A stretch of 64,000 nt of DNA from Asaia siamensis (GTDB taxonomy: Bacteria > Pseudomonadota > Alphaproteobacteria > Acetobacterales > Acetobacteraceae), in the NCBI RefSeq assembly GCF_014635085.1, contig NZ_BMCH01000001.1:1-64000 (forward strand). The letters run 5' to 3'. The notes under the pieces are model-generated. The model saw only the letters and a list, made by a program, of their open reading frames with translations. It had not been told where the DNA came from and searched no databases. Below are positions 1 through 8,547 of the stretch, one piece after another. Numbering within the stretch: the first letter of the stretch is position 1; each line of letters begins with the position of its first letter. The position numbers and the translations under genes are program-made.

Positions 1-177
1 GGAAACATTGCCCTGCATCTGCTGGGCAATGCCGTAGGCAGCGGCGTTGTCAGCGGCGCTCGAGACCTTCAGGCCGGTCGAGATGGTGTTTTCTGCACTG
101 CTCAGGGCGGACTGCGTGGCGTTCAGCGTCTGAACGGCAACCATCGCCGAGGCATTGGTGTTGATCGAAAGGCTCAT
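1..177 (-). CDS. fliC: Flagellin, N-terminal part (cut by window edge)
   Basis: The first 59 codons of a flagellin, the filament subunit exported through the flagellar type III apparatus. The start MSLSINTNASAMVAVQ, followed by a TGLKVSSAADNAAAYGI stretch, is the conserved D0/D1 coiled-coil N-terminus of bacterial flagellins. An AGGAG Shine-Dalgarno lies about 7 nt before the ATG. The gene runs off the left edge, so its length, variable domain and C-terminus are unknown. It is transcribed divergently from the motE-like gene across about 380 bp. Identity as flagellin is very secure; which flagellin copy this is cannot be told. Confidence 0.95.
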   Translation of the reverse strand, partial: MSLSINTNASAMVAVQTLNATQSALSSAENTISTGLKVSSAADNAAAYGIAQQMQGNVS

Positions 178-555
178 CGAATTTCTCCTGGTGCTTGCCC
201 AGATATCGGGCCACGCAAACACCATAAATCCCGAAATGGATAAGAGAAGATTACCAAAAACGCCTTCCCGAAAAATGCTTTGTGCTACGTAACAAGGCGT
301 GGCGAACTGGGCACAGGCCGAGGCAAAGTGACAAGCCGCAGCGCCGTTTCCATGTCGCCTCTGAAAAGGTGCTTGCCAAATTCCAGCTGGATAACTATTA
401 CGTGAGCAATATCTTATCGGTATATTCATGCCTTTGCAGCATAGTCGTCGCTTAATATGCGTATGAATTTTTCTTGTGCAAATTTTCAGTAATTTGCTGA
501 TTTTTTGTTATCTTTTCCATTAATTATTGCGTTTGTTTTTCAGTGATTGGGTTGA
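178..555. promoter_or_regulatory. Divergent flagellin / motE-like intergenic region
   Basis: 378 bp without a convincing gene, AT-rich towards the motE-like side. On the minus strand, 420 to 413 reads ACCGATAA, 7 of 8 bases of the sigma-28 -10 consensus GCCGATAA. A CAAAG lies upstream of it, but about 4 bp closer than the ideal -35, so this is only a candidate flagellin promoter; it would give a leader of more than 200 nt. At 478-497 a perfect 7-bp inverted repeat (GCAAATT, 6-nt loop, AATTTGC) is followed by a T-rich run, about 60 bp before the motE-like ATG; its role is unknown. Confidence 0.3.
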
Positions 556-1458
556 ATGGCAATGCCAAGACTTCCCCTGGGGCGACTGCTCCACATCTCG
601 ACTATCCTCATGACGCTTTCGCTTGCGATGAATGTTCATGCACTTGCGAAGCATATGGGGCAGGATGATCGTAGCACTCCTGCTGATGGGCGTGGCGATA
701 CGGCTTTGCCTGCAAATAGTCCCAAATCCGAAGCCTCTGCCGAGCAAGGTACCGTACCCCGTCGCGAACAGGAGACAACGAGCCGCGGGGGCTGGCGGTC
801 TGTGCCCGGCCTGAGTGAGGCAGTGGAATCGGGTTCTTCAGTGGCACCCGTCGAGGCGGCCTTTCTCAAAAGCGACGGTCATGCGGCCCCATGTGGGATC
901 GGGCCCTGCCTGAGCGATAAAGGGGCGACACCGGGAGATCTGACATCCACCGATCAGGCGCAGAAGGAAATCGTAGATCATCTGCTTGCCAAGCAGGGGA
1001 GCGTTGACGAGGAACAGAAAAAACTCGAGGAACAGAAGCGCGTCCTGGATGCGGCTCGCATCGTTCTGGAGGAACGTATGCGGGCCATCGATAACTCGAT
1101 GGCCGAACTTGCGGAAAAGCAGGCTCGTCACCGTGAGACGATGGCGGCCGAGACTTCGAGACTCGTCAAGATCTACGAGGAAATGCCTCCGCGTGAGGCC
1201 GCAGCAGTTTTCAATATCATGGATATCCACGTGCTGGTCTCTATCGCGAACAACATGAATCCCAGAAAGATTTCAGCGATCATGGGGTATATGTTCCCTG
1301 AGAGGGTCAATACTGTTTCGCAATATCTGGCTGGCGTGCGCAACTTCCATAGTCAAGGTGGCACTCCCGATGGGTCTTCACGCCGTTCAACGTCAGCCGG
1401 CGTTCTCTCCTGGCTGCCGCACACGGATTCTGACAAAGGGCCGTCCTTGCGGGAGTGA
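556..1458 (+). CDS. motE: MotE-like periplasmic flagellar chaperone
   Basis: A 300-residue exported protein. Residues 1-30 form a signal peptide (basic start, then hydrophobic ISTILMTLSLAM), residues 30-140 are a low-complexity linker, residues about 142-205 are a charged coiled coil (QKKLEEQKRVLDAARIV), and residues about 210-260 are an MgtE-N-like helical domain (AAAVFNIMDIHVLVSIANNM). This architecture is that of the MotE family; rhizobial MotE is a periplasmic chaperone that stabilises MotC for stator function. A second in-frame ATG lies two codons in. It sits beside flaF and opposite flagellin, but far from motA/motB (25.2-27.3 kb), and no motC is seen nearby. The family call is good; the partner here is uncertain. 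Confidence 0.75.
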   Translation: MAMPRLPLGRLLHISTILMTLSLAMNVHALAKHMGQDDRSTPADGRGDTALPANSPKSEASAEQGTVPRREQETTSRGGWRSVPGLSEAVESGSSVAPVEAAFLKSDGHAAPCGIGPCLSDKGATPGDLTSTDQAQKEIVDHLLAKQGSVDEEQKKLEEQKRVLDAARIVLEERMRAIDNSMAELAEKQARHRETMAAETSRLVKIYEEMPPREAAAVFNIMDIHVLVSIANNMNPRKISAIMGYMFPERVNTVSQYLAGVRNFHSQGGTPDGSSRRSTSAGVLSWLPHTDSDKGPSLRE

Positions 1459-1569
1459 TGCTTTTAGCGCTGATACTGCCCCGATTTTCAACTCCGGCCA
1501 ATTAAGTTAGTGTCTCCGTCGCGTCACCTGACTGTGACGCATCAATCGATTTGAAACGGTGAAGTCAGA

Positions 1570-1917
1570 ATGCATCCTGCTTTAAGGGCCTATCAGGCCG
1601 TTGCAGAAACGTCGCTTTCAGGCCGCGAAGCGGAGGCAGCTTGTTTCACAATGATGATCAACGAGCTGACTGCCGCCGAGCAGGACCACGCATTGCGGTT
1701 CAAGGCGCTGGATCGGCACCAGAAACTCTGGTCGCTCATCATGAAAGCCAATATCGTCGATAGCGGACAGAACCCATCGGATGATCGTGTCCTGATCGTA
1801 AACCTGGCCGACAAAGCTCAGCGCTACGGCATACAGGCTATTCTTGATTCGGCTCTTTCGCTCCAGCCTTTGATAGATATCGCTCAGGATGTTCTAGACG
1901 GGCTGCTCGCGCAATAG
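1570..1917 (+). CDS. flaF: FlaF family flagellin synthesis regulator
   Basis: A 115-residue soluble helical protein. The segment RFKALDRHQKLWSLIM matches the conserved centre of the alphaproteobacterial FlaF family (typically ALxYNxxLWxxF), and the length is right. In Caulobacter FlaF is needed for flagellin translation and secretion and acts together with FlbT, which binds flagellin mRNA leaders. The location next to the flagellin gene supports this role. FlbT was not found in the window. The gene may be co-transcribed with the motE-like gene 111 bp upstream. It converges on cheT; the 133 bp between them holds only a weak 5-bp hairpin over the flaF stop (1908-1921). Confidence 0.82.
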   Translation: MHPALRAYQAVAETSLSGREAEAACFTMMINELTAAEQDHALRFKALDRHQKLWSLIMKANIVDSGQNPSDDRVLIVNLADKAQRYGIQAILDSALSLQPLIDIAQDVLDGLLAQ

Positions 1918-2050
1918 CGCGCGGTAGAGCTGGCAGGGGGCATCGCGCGCATGTGCCGCGGTGTTGGCAGATGTGAGTGTTAGCTACGTCTGATGCCTGA
2001 AAGGTTGCGGTGTTGCGCTCCTGATCTGGGCGTCCAGCTGCTGATTTTTG

Positions 2051-2398
2051 TCAGAAAAAATCCATCTCTCCGGCAGGACTATGCGGCTCTTTTTCTTTTC
2101 CTAAGAAGAGCCCGTGTATGCTCCCCAAGCATACATCGTTCAGCACCTCATCCAGAGTAATTGCGACATTTTCGTCCCAAAGAGAAAGTGTCATCAGATT
2201 GCGCAGGATCGTCGTAATCGCGTCAACAAATTGTGTGGCGTGATCGAGCTTCTGTAAATTGGCAATCTCACTTTCATGGAATGCATTGCCAAGAGCAGAC
2301 CGTTCGACCGCAGCCTGAACAGATAGCAGGTCACCATGAGTGATGATCAACTGTTGAACAATATTCGATAGAACTTCATGGGGATTCGTGTTCAACAA
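2051..2398 (-). CDS. cheT: CheT-like chemotaxis protein, putative CheY-P phosphatase
   Basis: A 115-residue helical protein, last in the che operon, directly after cheD. Position, size and order match cheT (orf10) of the Sinorhizobium meliloti che operon. From memory of the literature, CheT is a remote CheZ relative that dephosphorylates CheY through a DxxxQ motif. That motif is present: D52-H-A-T-Q56 in the helix KLDHATQFVDAITTIL. The tail ends GEMDFF, an acidic-aromatic end that may recall the CheY-binding C-terminal peptide of CheZ. The start is TTG at 2398 with AGGAG about 8 nt upstream; no early in-frame ATG exists. The function is inferred from synteny plus the motif, because overall similarity in this family is low. 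Confidence 0.65.
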   Translation of the reverse strand: MLNTNPHEVLSNIVQQLIITHGDLLSVQAAVERSALGNAFHESEIANLQKLDHATQFVDAITTILRNLMTLSLWDENVAITLDEVLNDVCLGSIHGLFLGKEKEPHSPAGEMDFF

Positions 2399-2442
2399 TT
2401 TGGCTCCTGTAGGGGAAGGGCGGCAAGCACTTGTGGCGAATT

Positions 2443-3003
2443 TTAAAATAGCTCGACGCTAGAAGCGTTCGTTTTCTTCCATTTTGTTTCGAAGTCAGCT
2501 TCTTTCTTATTGAAGATCTGTTCCTGTATCCCGATGGCCTGGCTATCATCGACAAGATTCTGCTGCGCTCTGCCCGTCGTTGGCCAAAATCTGATCCGTC
2601 GCGCCTGCGTGCCTCCAAGGCTTTGCGCGATACAGGTGATCCGTTCTTCCTCGAGATAGCGCCTCACGAACGTGCTGTTTTCCTGTCCGATATGCCCAAG
2701 CGAGGGAATGATCGCAGCTCCCCCGAAGGCCTTGCAAAGCAAGCGGTCACGTCGTCCGCCACCGCTGAGAATGCCGTTTACGAGTTTTTCCATAGCGTTT
2801 ACGCCAAAGCGCAGGGCGGTGTTATTGTCGCAGCCCTCACCGTTTGGAAGCAGGAAATGGTTGATCCCCCCGATGCCGGCGAGAGGATCATACATGCATA
2901 CCGATATGCACGAGCCAAGAAGAGTTGTCAGGAGCACGTCGGCGTTATCGGAGATAACGACGTCTCCCTGAATAACGGTGTGAGTCTTCGTTGGCATCTG
3001 CAT
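2443..3003 (-). CDS. cheD: Chemoreceptor glutamine deamidase CheD
   Basis: 186 residues. CheD deamidates receptor glutamines and, in many bacteria, binds CheY-P. The catalytic cysteine lies in LLGSCISVCMYDP (Cys32), followed by the histidine of GGINHFLLP; FGVNAME and CKAFGGAAII are further family signatures. The protein ends SVELF, like many CheD proteins. The start ATG overlaps the cheY2 stop by one base (TGATG), which points to translational coupling. The C-terminal 25 residues are lysine-rich and longer than the core fold needs. The call is secure. Confidence 0.92.
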   Translation of the reverse strand: MQMPTKTHTVIQGDVVISDNADVLLTTLLGSCISVCMYDPLAGIGGINHFLLPNGEGCDNNTALRFGVNAMEKLVNGILSGGGRRDRLLCKAFGGAAIIPSLGHIGQENSTFVRRYLEEERITCIAQSLGGTQARRIRFWPTTGRAQQNLVDDSQAIGIQEQIFNKKEADFETKWKKTNASSVELF

Positions 3004-3392
3004 CAGGTTATAGGCCCGAAAACCTTCTCCAGAACTTCCCGGAGTTTGGCGACCGTGTAGGGTTTTGCCAGAAAATTATTAACGCCGGCCTTGATGGCCT
3101 CCTGCACCAGATCGCGGCTGGTCTCACTGGTCAGGATGACAAAGGCGGTCTTTTGTGTTTTCGGGTTTTCCCGCACGGCGCGCAGCAGCGCCAGGCCATC
3201 CATTACGGGCATGTTGAAGTCGGAAATAACCAGATGGGTCGGATTTTGCCCGAGATAATCGAGTGCTTCCTTACCATCCTTGCGCTGAGCGACCTGGGTA
3301 AAGCCAAGCTGTGCCAGATTGTTGGCGAGTACCTGACGTATGGAGGCCTGATCATCGACGATCAAAGCTCTGATTTGAGAGGCTGCAGGCAT
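3003..3392 (-). CDS. cheY2: Chemotaxis response regulator CheY (second copy)
   Basis: A 129-residue single receiver domain. The acidic pair is VDDQ (residues 13-14), the phosphoacceptor Asp lies in LVISDFNMPVMDG, the switch threonine in ILTSE and the invariant lysine in FLAKPY. Being downstream of cheB and upstream of cheD it corresponds to cheY2 of the S. meliloti operon, the CheY that binds FliM and controls the motor; cheY1 there acts as a phosphate sink. All active-site residues are intact. Which of the two CheYs drives the motor here is inferred from position alone. Confidence 0.92.
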   Translation of the reverse strand: MPAASQIRALIVDDQASIRQVLANNLAQLGFTQVAQRKDGKEALDYLGQNPTHLVISDFNMPVMDGLALLRAVRENPKTQKTAFVILTSETSRDLVQEAIKAGVNNFLAKPYTVAKLREVLEKVFGPIT

Positions 3393-3457
3393 TTCCGGTC
3401 CTTAAGACTTCACAATGGTCGAGAATTTGAGGCGGTGTGTCACGGTTGGAACCTGTT

Positions 3458-4510
3458 TCACGCTTGAGTCTGGCGCGTGCACGCGCTCATGGCTGCTGCA
3501 CTGATCTGATTGAGAGAAACGATCTGACAAGCCGCCCCGATTTCGGCCGCGACTCTGGGCATTCCATAAACGACTGACGAGGCCTTGTCCTGCGCGATCG
3601 TCCAGGCACCACTTCGTTTGATCGCCAGAAGACCCTCGGCCCCGTCCTGCCCCATACCTGTCAGGATGATGCCCATGGAGCGGGCGCCACACTGCTCGGC
3701 AACGCTGTCAAACAGGACATCGACGGAAGGGACGTGATTATTAACCGGGGGGCCTTGGACCAGACGCGTCATAACGCCTTGCGCAGTATGGACCACAGTC
3801 ATGTGCTGCGTACCGCCCGGAGCAATACGCACCTGTCCCGGCGACAGCACTTCCCTGTCACGGGCCTCGGTGATCGACAGATGCGCGAGCTTCTTATCCA
3901 GTCTGGCAGCGAAGCTCGCGGTGAAAAAGGCCGGCATGTGCTGGCAGATCACGATAGGAGGGCTTACGGATGGAAAACCGCTGAGGACTTCCTCAATGGC
4001 CTCAACGCCCCCCGTCGATGAGCCGATGGCGATCAGATCATGAGGCTGCTTCCATGATTTCCTATCGGTGGCCAAGACGGGCGAAGGTGTCGAAGGCGTT
4101 TTGACGACAGGCTTGGACCGGGCAGCCTGACGCACGATGCGCGGCAGGCCTGCATAGGCATTCATACCGGGCACTGTCGCGGTCGTTTTAGGGAAGCAGT
4201 CAAAGGCGCCCATTTGAAGGGCAGTCAGCGCTATTTCTGCGTTCCGTTCTGTCAGACTCGAGACCATGACAACCGGTATCGGTCGGAGGCGCATGATTTT
4301 CTCAAGAAACTGAAGGCCGTTGATGTTGGGCATCTCGATGTCGAGCGTGATCACATCAGGCTGGTCCTTGATGATCATGTCTCTGGCTTCGAGCGGATTG
4401 GCAGCCTCTCCGGTGATGACAAGATCCGGATGGCTCTGAAAGGCGTGGCGGATCATGGCGCGCGCCGTGCGGGAATCATCAACTACGAGCACCTTGACGG
4501 GTGATGTCAT
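3458..4510 (-). CDS. cheB: Chemotaxis methylesterase CheB
   Basis: 350 residues: receiver domain (about 1-125; acidic pair VDDS, phosphoacceptor in VITLDIEMPNING) joined by a proline/threonine-rich linker to the methylesterase domain (about 155-345). The catalytic triad is visible: Ser in IGSSTGGVEAI, His in CQHMPAFF, Asp in GMGQDGAEGL. CheB-P removes receptor methyl groups and deamidates glutamines, opposing CheR. It follows cheR with a 3-bp gap. Family identity is secure. The tethering pentapeptide on the operon's own receptor (GWEDF) is a possible docking site for CheR and CheB. Confidence 0.95.
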   Translation of the reverse strand: MTSPVKVLVVDDSRTARAMIRHAFQSHPDLVITGEAANPLEARDMIIKDQPDVITLDIEMPNINGLQFLEKIMRLRPIPVVMVSSLTERNAEIALTALQMGAFDCFPKTTATVPGMNAYAGLPRIVRQAARSKPVVKTPSTPSPVLATDRKSWKQPHDLIAIGSSTGGVEAIEEVLSGFPSVSPPIVICQHMPAFFTASFAARLDKKLAHLSITEARDREVLSPGQVRIAPGGTQHMTVVHTAQGVMTRLVQGPPVNNHVPSVDVLFDSVAEQCGARSMGIILTGMGQDGAEGLLAIKRSGAWTIAQDKASSVVYGMPRVAAEIGAACQIVSLNQISAAAMSACTRQTQA

Positions 4511-4513
4511 CGC

Positions 4514-5353
4514 TCAGGCTTCCTTCTGATAAATTGTCGGCGCGATGCTCACCAGTCCGCACAGTTTCGCATTGGCCACACGTTCTGAATGGCCGACATA
4601 GAGAAAGCCTCCCGGTTCGATTCTTTCGGCGAGGCGCTTCCAGAGGGCCTCGCGGGTCTCGTCATCAAAATAGATGACGACATTCCGGCAGAAAATCACT
4701 GAAAAAGAGCCGTGAAACGGCCAGGCTGCGTTGAGATTCAATACCTTGAAGACGGGGAGGCGCTGAAGCGTTTCCGAAAAGCGATAGGCACCGTCATAAA
4801 GCTTGAGAAAGGAGGTTCTGTCCTTCTCCGGGATCCCTTCCAATTCGTCCGGCGCATAGGTGGCACTGGCTGCCCGCGCTACGACATCACTGTTGATATC
4901 CGTTGCCAGAATGCGGAAATCATAATTGCCGATTTCCGGAAAGCTGCCGGCAACAGTCATGGCAATGCTCCAGGGCTCCTGCCCTGTCGAGCAGGCCGCC
5001 GACCAGATGCGCCCGCGTTTGCCCTTGCGCAGCGCAGGTGCCAGCTCGGGCATGACAACAGTCCTGAGATGGTCGAAGTGGTTCACCTCACGGAAAAACC
5101 CGGTAACATTGGTCGTCAGGGCGCAGATCAGCTTCTCCATTTCAACCGTCCCGGCGGGGCTGGTCGTAAAGGCGAGATACTCCCTGAAGGAGCTGAGCTG
5201 CATCTCCCTTACCCGGCGGGAAACGCGCGAATAGACGAGCGCCTTTTTCGTCGCTGGCAGGCAGATACCGGCCTGGGTGCGCGCGATCGACTGCAACAAC
5301 TGGAAGTCGGCGTCGGTATAGTCAGGGGCGGAGAGCGTGATGCTGTTGGTCAT
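4514..5353 (-). CDS. cheR: Chemoreceptor methyltransferase CheR
   Basis: 279 residues. An N-terminal helical domain (about 1-85, containing GICLPATKKALVYSRVSRRV) precedes the SAM-dependent methyltransferase fold. The SAM site is AACSTGQEPWSIAM, with ILATDINSDVVARA after it, and the fold ends with SVIFCRNVVIYFDDET. CheR methylates receptor glutamates using SAM. The start ATG overlaps the cheW stop (ATGA). Secure call. Confidence 0.95.
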   Translation of the reverse strand: MTNSITLSAPDYTDADFQLLQSIARTQAGICLPATKKALVYSRVSRRVREMQLSSFREYLAFTTSPAGTVEMEKLICALTTNVTGFFREVNHFDHLRTVVMPELAPALRKGKRGRIWSAACSTGQEPWSIAMTVAGSFPEIGNYDFRILATDINSDVVARAASATYAPDELEGIPEKDRTSFLKLYDGAYRFSETLQRLPVFKVLNLNAAWPFHGSFSVIFCRNVVIYFDDETREALWKRLAERIEPGGFLYVGHSERVANAKLCGLVSIAPTIYQKEA

Positions 5354-5820
5354 TCTTTGCTGGATTCACCGACGAGATGTTTGACGACCGTATCGAGTTT
5401 GAGAATGCCGATCATGCGGTTTTCGATCAGGACGAGACCGTGGAGGCAGGCGCCCTCATCAGAGGTCGGCTGGATATCGCCGGTGCTGATATCGGCCAGG
5501 TCGATCACGCGATCGACCAGCAGACCATAGACAACACCCGCGCGTGATTCGACGATGATGACGACACGTCTGGAGTTTTCCAGCTCGGGAGGAATGTTGA
5601 GATAGGCCGCCAGGTCGATGACGGTCAGGATGATCCCACGAAGATTGATGGCACCGCAGACATAGGCTGGCGCGAAGGGGAGGGTCGTCGTTTTTTCGAA
5701 CCCGCGTATTTCACGCACGCTGAGGATCGGAATGCAATATTCCTGAGCGCCGACGGCAAACACGATCATCTTGACCGAGGCCGTGTCGGCCCCTTCACGG
5801 GTGGTCAACTGTTCGGACAT
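5350..5820 (-). CDS. cheW: Chemotaxis coupling protein CheW
   Basis: A CheW-fold coupling protein linking receptors to CheA. Typical segments are YCIPILSVREIRGFEKTTTLPFAPAYVCGAINLRG, here split between the receptor-binding strands, and VYGLLVDRVIDLADI. I place the start at the ATG at 5820 (MSEQLTT), which has AGGAAA shortly upstream. In-frame ATGs at 5853 and 5847 would add 11 or 9 residues and start 7-13 bp after the cheA stop, but lack a clear ribosome-binding site. Secure family call; the start is uncertain. Confidence 0.93.
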   Translation of the reverse strand: MSEQLTTREGADTASVKMIVFAVGAQEYCIPILSVREIRGFEKTTTLPFAPAYVCGAINLRGIILTVIDLAAYLNIPPELENSRRVVIIVESRAGVVYGLLVDRVIDLADISTGDIQPTSDEGACLHGLVLIENRMIGILKLDTVVKHLVGESSKE

Positions 5821-5859
5821 CTTCGTTTCCTGATTGATGCTGAGCATGGTCATGTTGGC

Positions 5860-8145
5860 CTAGTTTACGAGCTCGGAGACGCCGAGCGCTGCTTTGTTTT
5901 CCGTCTGGCTGAGAGCGGCGGCGATCAGCGCAGACACATCCAGAATGAGAGCGACACTGCCATCGCCCAGAATCGTCGCGGCCGAGACCCCGAAGATATG
6001 GCGGTAATTGCGCTCCATGCTTTTGATGACCACCTGCATCTGGCCGCAGATTTCATCGACGATCAGGGCGGCGCGGCTGCCGGACTCGTTCTCCACGACG
6101 AGAACCACAGCGCCCTCGAGAGTATCCCTCACGCGCGCGCCAGCCAGCCCGAGGGTTACCCCGAGCGGTAGCAGCGGTATGCACTCACCGCGCTTCGAGA
6201 TGATCCTTGTGCCATCGGGAAGGGAATAGACGTCACTCTGGCTGACGATAATGGCCTCGGAAACCGCAGAGATCGGAATGACCATCGTTGTTTCATCGGC
6301 CGAGATCAGCATGCCATCGAGAATGGCCAGAGTGAGAGGCAGGCTGAGGCTGAACGTGCTGCCCTTGCCTGCAACGCTGCTGATCACGATGCGTCCACCC
6401 AGGCTCATGATCGCCTGCTTGACCACATCCATACCGACACCACGCCCGGAAAGATCGGATACTTCGGATGCGGTCGAGAAGCCGGGGGTGAAAATGAGGT
6501 TGTTGATCTCGTCTTCGCTTAGCGTCGCATCGGGAGCGATGATCCCGCGTTTCACGGCTGTTTCGAAGACGCGTTTGTGATTCACGCCGGCGCCATCATC
6601 CTTGATGGTGATCAGAATGCGCCCTGAACGGTGCTCGGCAGAAAGCGTGATGCATCCTTCGGGCGACTTGCCCGCTGCAATCCGGTCCTCCGTCTTTTCG
6701 ATACCGTGATCGACCGCATTTCTCAGCATGTGCGTGAGCGGGGCGGCGAGCTTTTCGATCAGGGTGCGATCAACTTCCGTGTCTTCGCCTTCGAGTACAA
6801 GCTTGACTGCTTTCTGCGTCATTGAGCTTGCTTCACGCACGACACGCTGCATACGCTGGAACACGCTCCGCACAGGCTGTGCCCGCACGGACATGACGGC
6901 GTCCTGAATGTCGCGGGTGAGGGTCTGCATGCCCTCAATGCCCTGCATCAGCTCGTGATGGCCGGAGGTGCCTGCCTTCTGGCACAGCGACTGCACGGCA
7001 GCCTGGGCGATCACGAGTTCGCCGACCAGATCCATGAGGTCGTCGACGCGAGAGAGATCGACACGAATCGAGGCAGCCTCGGCCTTGCGCGCGACGGTTG
7101 CGCCGGTCAGGGCGATGGGTTCTTCATCGCGCTGTATCGTGGCTGGCGGGGCGAGGTCGTCCAGAAATGCCTCCGCCGTGAGGCGTCTGTCCGTTGTGGG
7201 CAGACTGGCCCCACGAGAGAGGGCCTGCCCCGCACTCTGCGCCACCATTGCCTGGATGGTATCTTCGGATATGCTCGCAGGCGCATCGAAAAACGCATCC
7301 GCTTCGTCGCTCGCATCGGAGTTTGTCGTTTCGGTAACGGCCCTGTCCGATTCGAGCGTAAAATCGCAGCTATCGACTACCCAGTCGAAGGCATCCCGGA
7401 TTTCGCTCTCGGCAACGCTGTCTGGCAGGGCGACGCGCCAGGTGAGATAGGAAGACGCCGGCAGGAGATCGTGAAACGCAGGGAGCGCTTCTGTCAGGCA
7501 TTCTACCTGGGCGGTATCGCCCTTGTCGTGAGCGAGGGCAGTCAGGGCAACGAGGATGTTACGCGCGTCGTCGCCGCAGCCATACATGGCGTCATGCGGA
7601 TGAAAGGTGACGATCTTTCGCGCCGATGCAGGTTCCGCAAAATCGTCACCGAAATCGAAGGCGACGGGCTCGAACTCGAAAGGAACCGGGCTGAACGCTT
7701 CAGCCTCGCTCTCTGCAGGGTCGAAACTGGCGGCCGGGCTGGAAGTGGCGGCAGGCGCCTCACCACTCACGACCTTCAGTTCGGTCAAGCTCTCATCTAC
7801 ACGCTGTGCGTCGACGGAGGCGCCGCCGCGTGCCTCGACCACGAGATCGCTGAGAACATCCATGCTTTTGAGGAAGACGGCGATGATCTCTTTTGTCGGC
7901 TGGATACGATCGGAGCGCACTCCGTCGAGAGAATTCTCGTAAACATGGGAGAAGCGGACGAGATTCTGCAGTCCGAAGGAAGCCGCGCCCCCCTTGATGG
8001 AATGTACGGCCCTGAATACCGCATTGACCGTATCATCCTCGGCACGATCGGCAGCAAGAGCCGCCAGACCCGTTTCGAGCTCCTGCAGCTGCTCGTCGCA
8101 TTCCTGGAAAAAAATCTCCAGGATTTCGTCCATGTCTGAGCTCAT
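5860..8145 (-). CDS. cheA: Chemotaxis histidine kinase CheA
   Basis: 761 residues. The P1 Hpt domain carries the phosphorylated His48 in FRAVHSIKGGAASFGL. A long, acidic, Ala/Pro-rich middle (about 130-340) occupies the P2 and linker region. P3 dimerisation starts near ASIRVDLSRVDDLMDLVGE. P4 shows the N box (LTHMLRNAVDHGIE), G1 (IKDDGAGVN) and G2 (GRGVGMDVVK), followed by the CheW-like P5. An alternative ATG is four codons in (MDEILEIF). CheA phosphorylates CheY1, CheY2 and CheB in receptor arrays. Complete and apparently active. Confidence 0.96.
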   Translation of the reverse strand: MSSDMDEILEIFFQECDEQLQELETGLAALAADRAEDDTVNAVFRAVHSIKGGAASFGLQNLVRFSHVYENSLDGVRSDRIQPTKEIIAVFLKSMDVLSDLVVEARGGASVDAQRVDESLTELKVVSGEAPAATSSPAASFDPAESEAEAFSPVPFEFEPVAFDFGDDFAEPASARKIVTFHPHDAMYGCGDDARNILVALTALAHDKGDTAQVECLTEALPAFHDLLPASSYLTWRVALPDSVAESEIRDAFDWVVDSCDFTLESDRAVTETTNSDASDEADAFFDAPASISEDTIQAMVAQSAGQALSRGASLPTTDRRLTAEAFLDDLAPPATIQRDEEPIALTGATVARKAEAASIRVDLSRVDDLMDLVGELVIAQAAVQSLCQKAGTSGHHELMQGIEGMQTLTRDIQDAVMSVRAQPVRSVFQRMQRVVREASSMTQKAVKLVLEGEDTEVDRTLIEKLAAPLTHMLRNAVDHGIEKTEDRIAAGKSPEGCITLSAEHRSGRILITIKDDGAGVNHKRVFETAVKRGIIAPDATLSEDEINNLIFTPGFSTASEVSDLSGRGVGMDVVKQAIMSLGGRIVISSVAGKGSTFSLSLPLTLAILDGMLISADETTMVIPISAVSEAIIVSQSDVYSLPDGTRIISKRGECIPLLPLGVTLGLAGARVRDTLEGAVVLVVENESGSRAALIVDEICGQMQVVIKSMERNYRHIFGVSAATILGDGSVALILDVSALIAAALSQTENKAALGVSELVN

Positions 8146-8162
8146 ACTGTCCCTGCTTTCTC

Positions 8163-8546
8163 TTACTGAGTGACGCGCCGGATGGCTGAGACCAGACTGT
8201 CGGAATTGAAAGGCTTGATGATCCAGCCGGTAGCTCCCGCAGCCCGCGCGCGCGCCTTCTTTTCCTGATCGCTCTCTGTGGTCAGGACGATAACGGGGAG
8301 ATGCCGGAAGCGGTCCATCTTGCGGACAGCCTCGATCACGCCAAAGCCGTCGAGCCGAGGCATGTTGATGTCCGTGATGATGACAGCTGGGGGCGGGGTG
8401 GCAGCCTCCAGAACGTCGATACCCTCGACGCCATCATTCCCTTGGATAACCTCGTAGCCTGCGCCTTCGAGCGCGTTCCGCAGCATGCTCTGCATGGTTC
8501 TGGAATCATCGATCGTGAGGACGCGCAAAGTGGGGGTTTCTGTCAT
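8163..8546 (-). CDS. cheY1: Chemotaxis response regulator CheY (first copy)
   Basis: A 127-residue single receiver domain: acidic pair TIDDSRTMQ, phosphoacceptor in IITDINMPRLDGFG, threonine in VLTTESD and lysine in WIIKPFNSD. I place the start at the ATG at 8546 (MTETPTLRV), one base before the cheS stop; the open frame continues upstream only because of overlap with cheS. The PYLxKPF-like end is closer to the CheY-like proteins placed before cheA. By position it matches S. meliloti cheY1, which acts as a phosphate sink. The role is an inference; the receiver call is secure. Confidence 0.9.
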   Translation of the reverse strand: MTETPTLRVLTIDDSRTMQSMLRNALEGAGYEVIQGNDGVEGIDVLEAATPPPAVIITDINMPRLDGFGVIEAVRKMDRFRHLPVIVLTTESDQEKKARARAAGATGWIIKPFNSDSLVSAIRRVTQ

Positions 8547-8547
8547 A

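Noticed and set aside
6955-8139. 394-codon plus-strand frame opposite cheA
   Set aside because: It is the antisense shadow of cheA, whose domains are fully accounted for; long antisense frames are common at this GC content.
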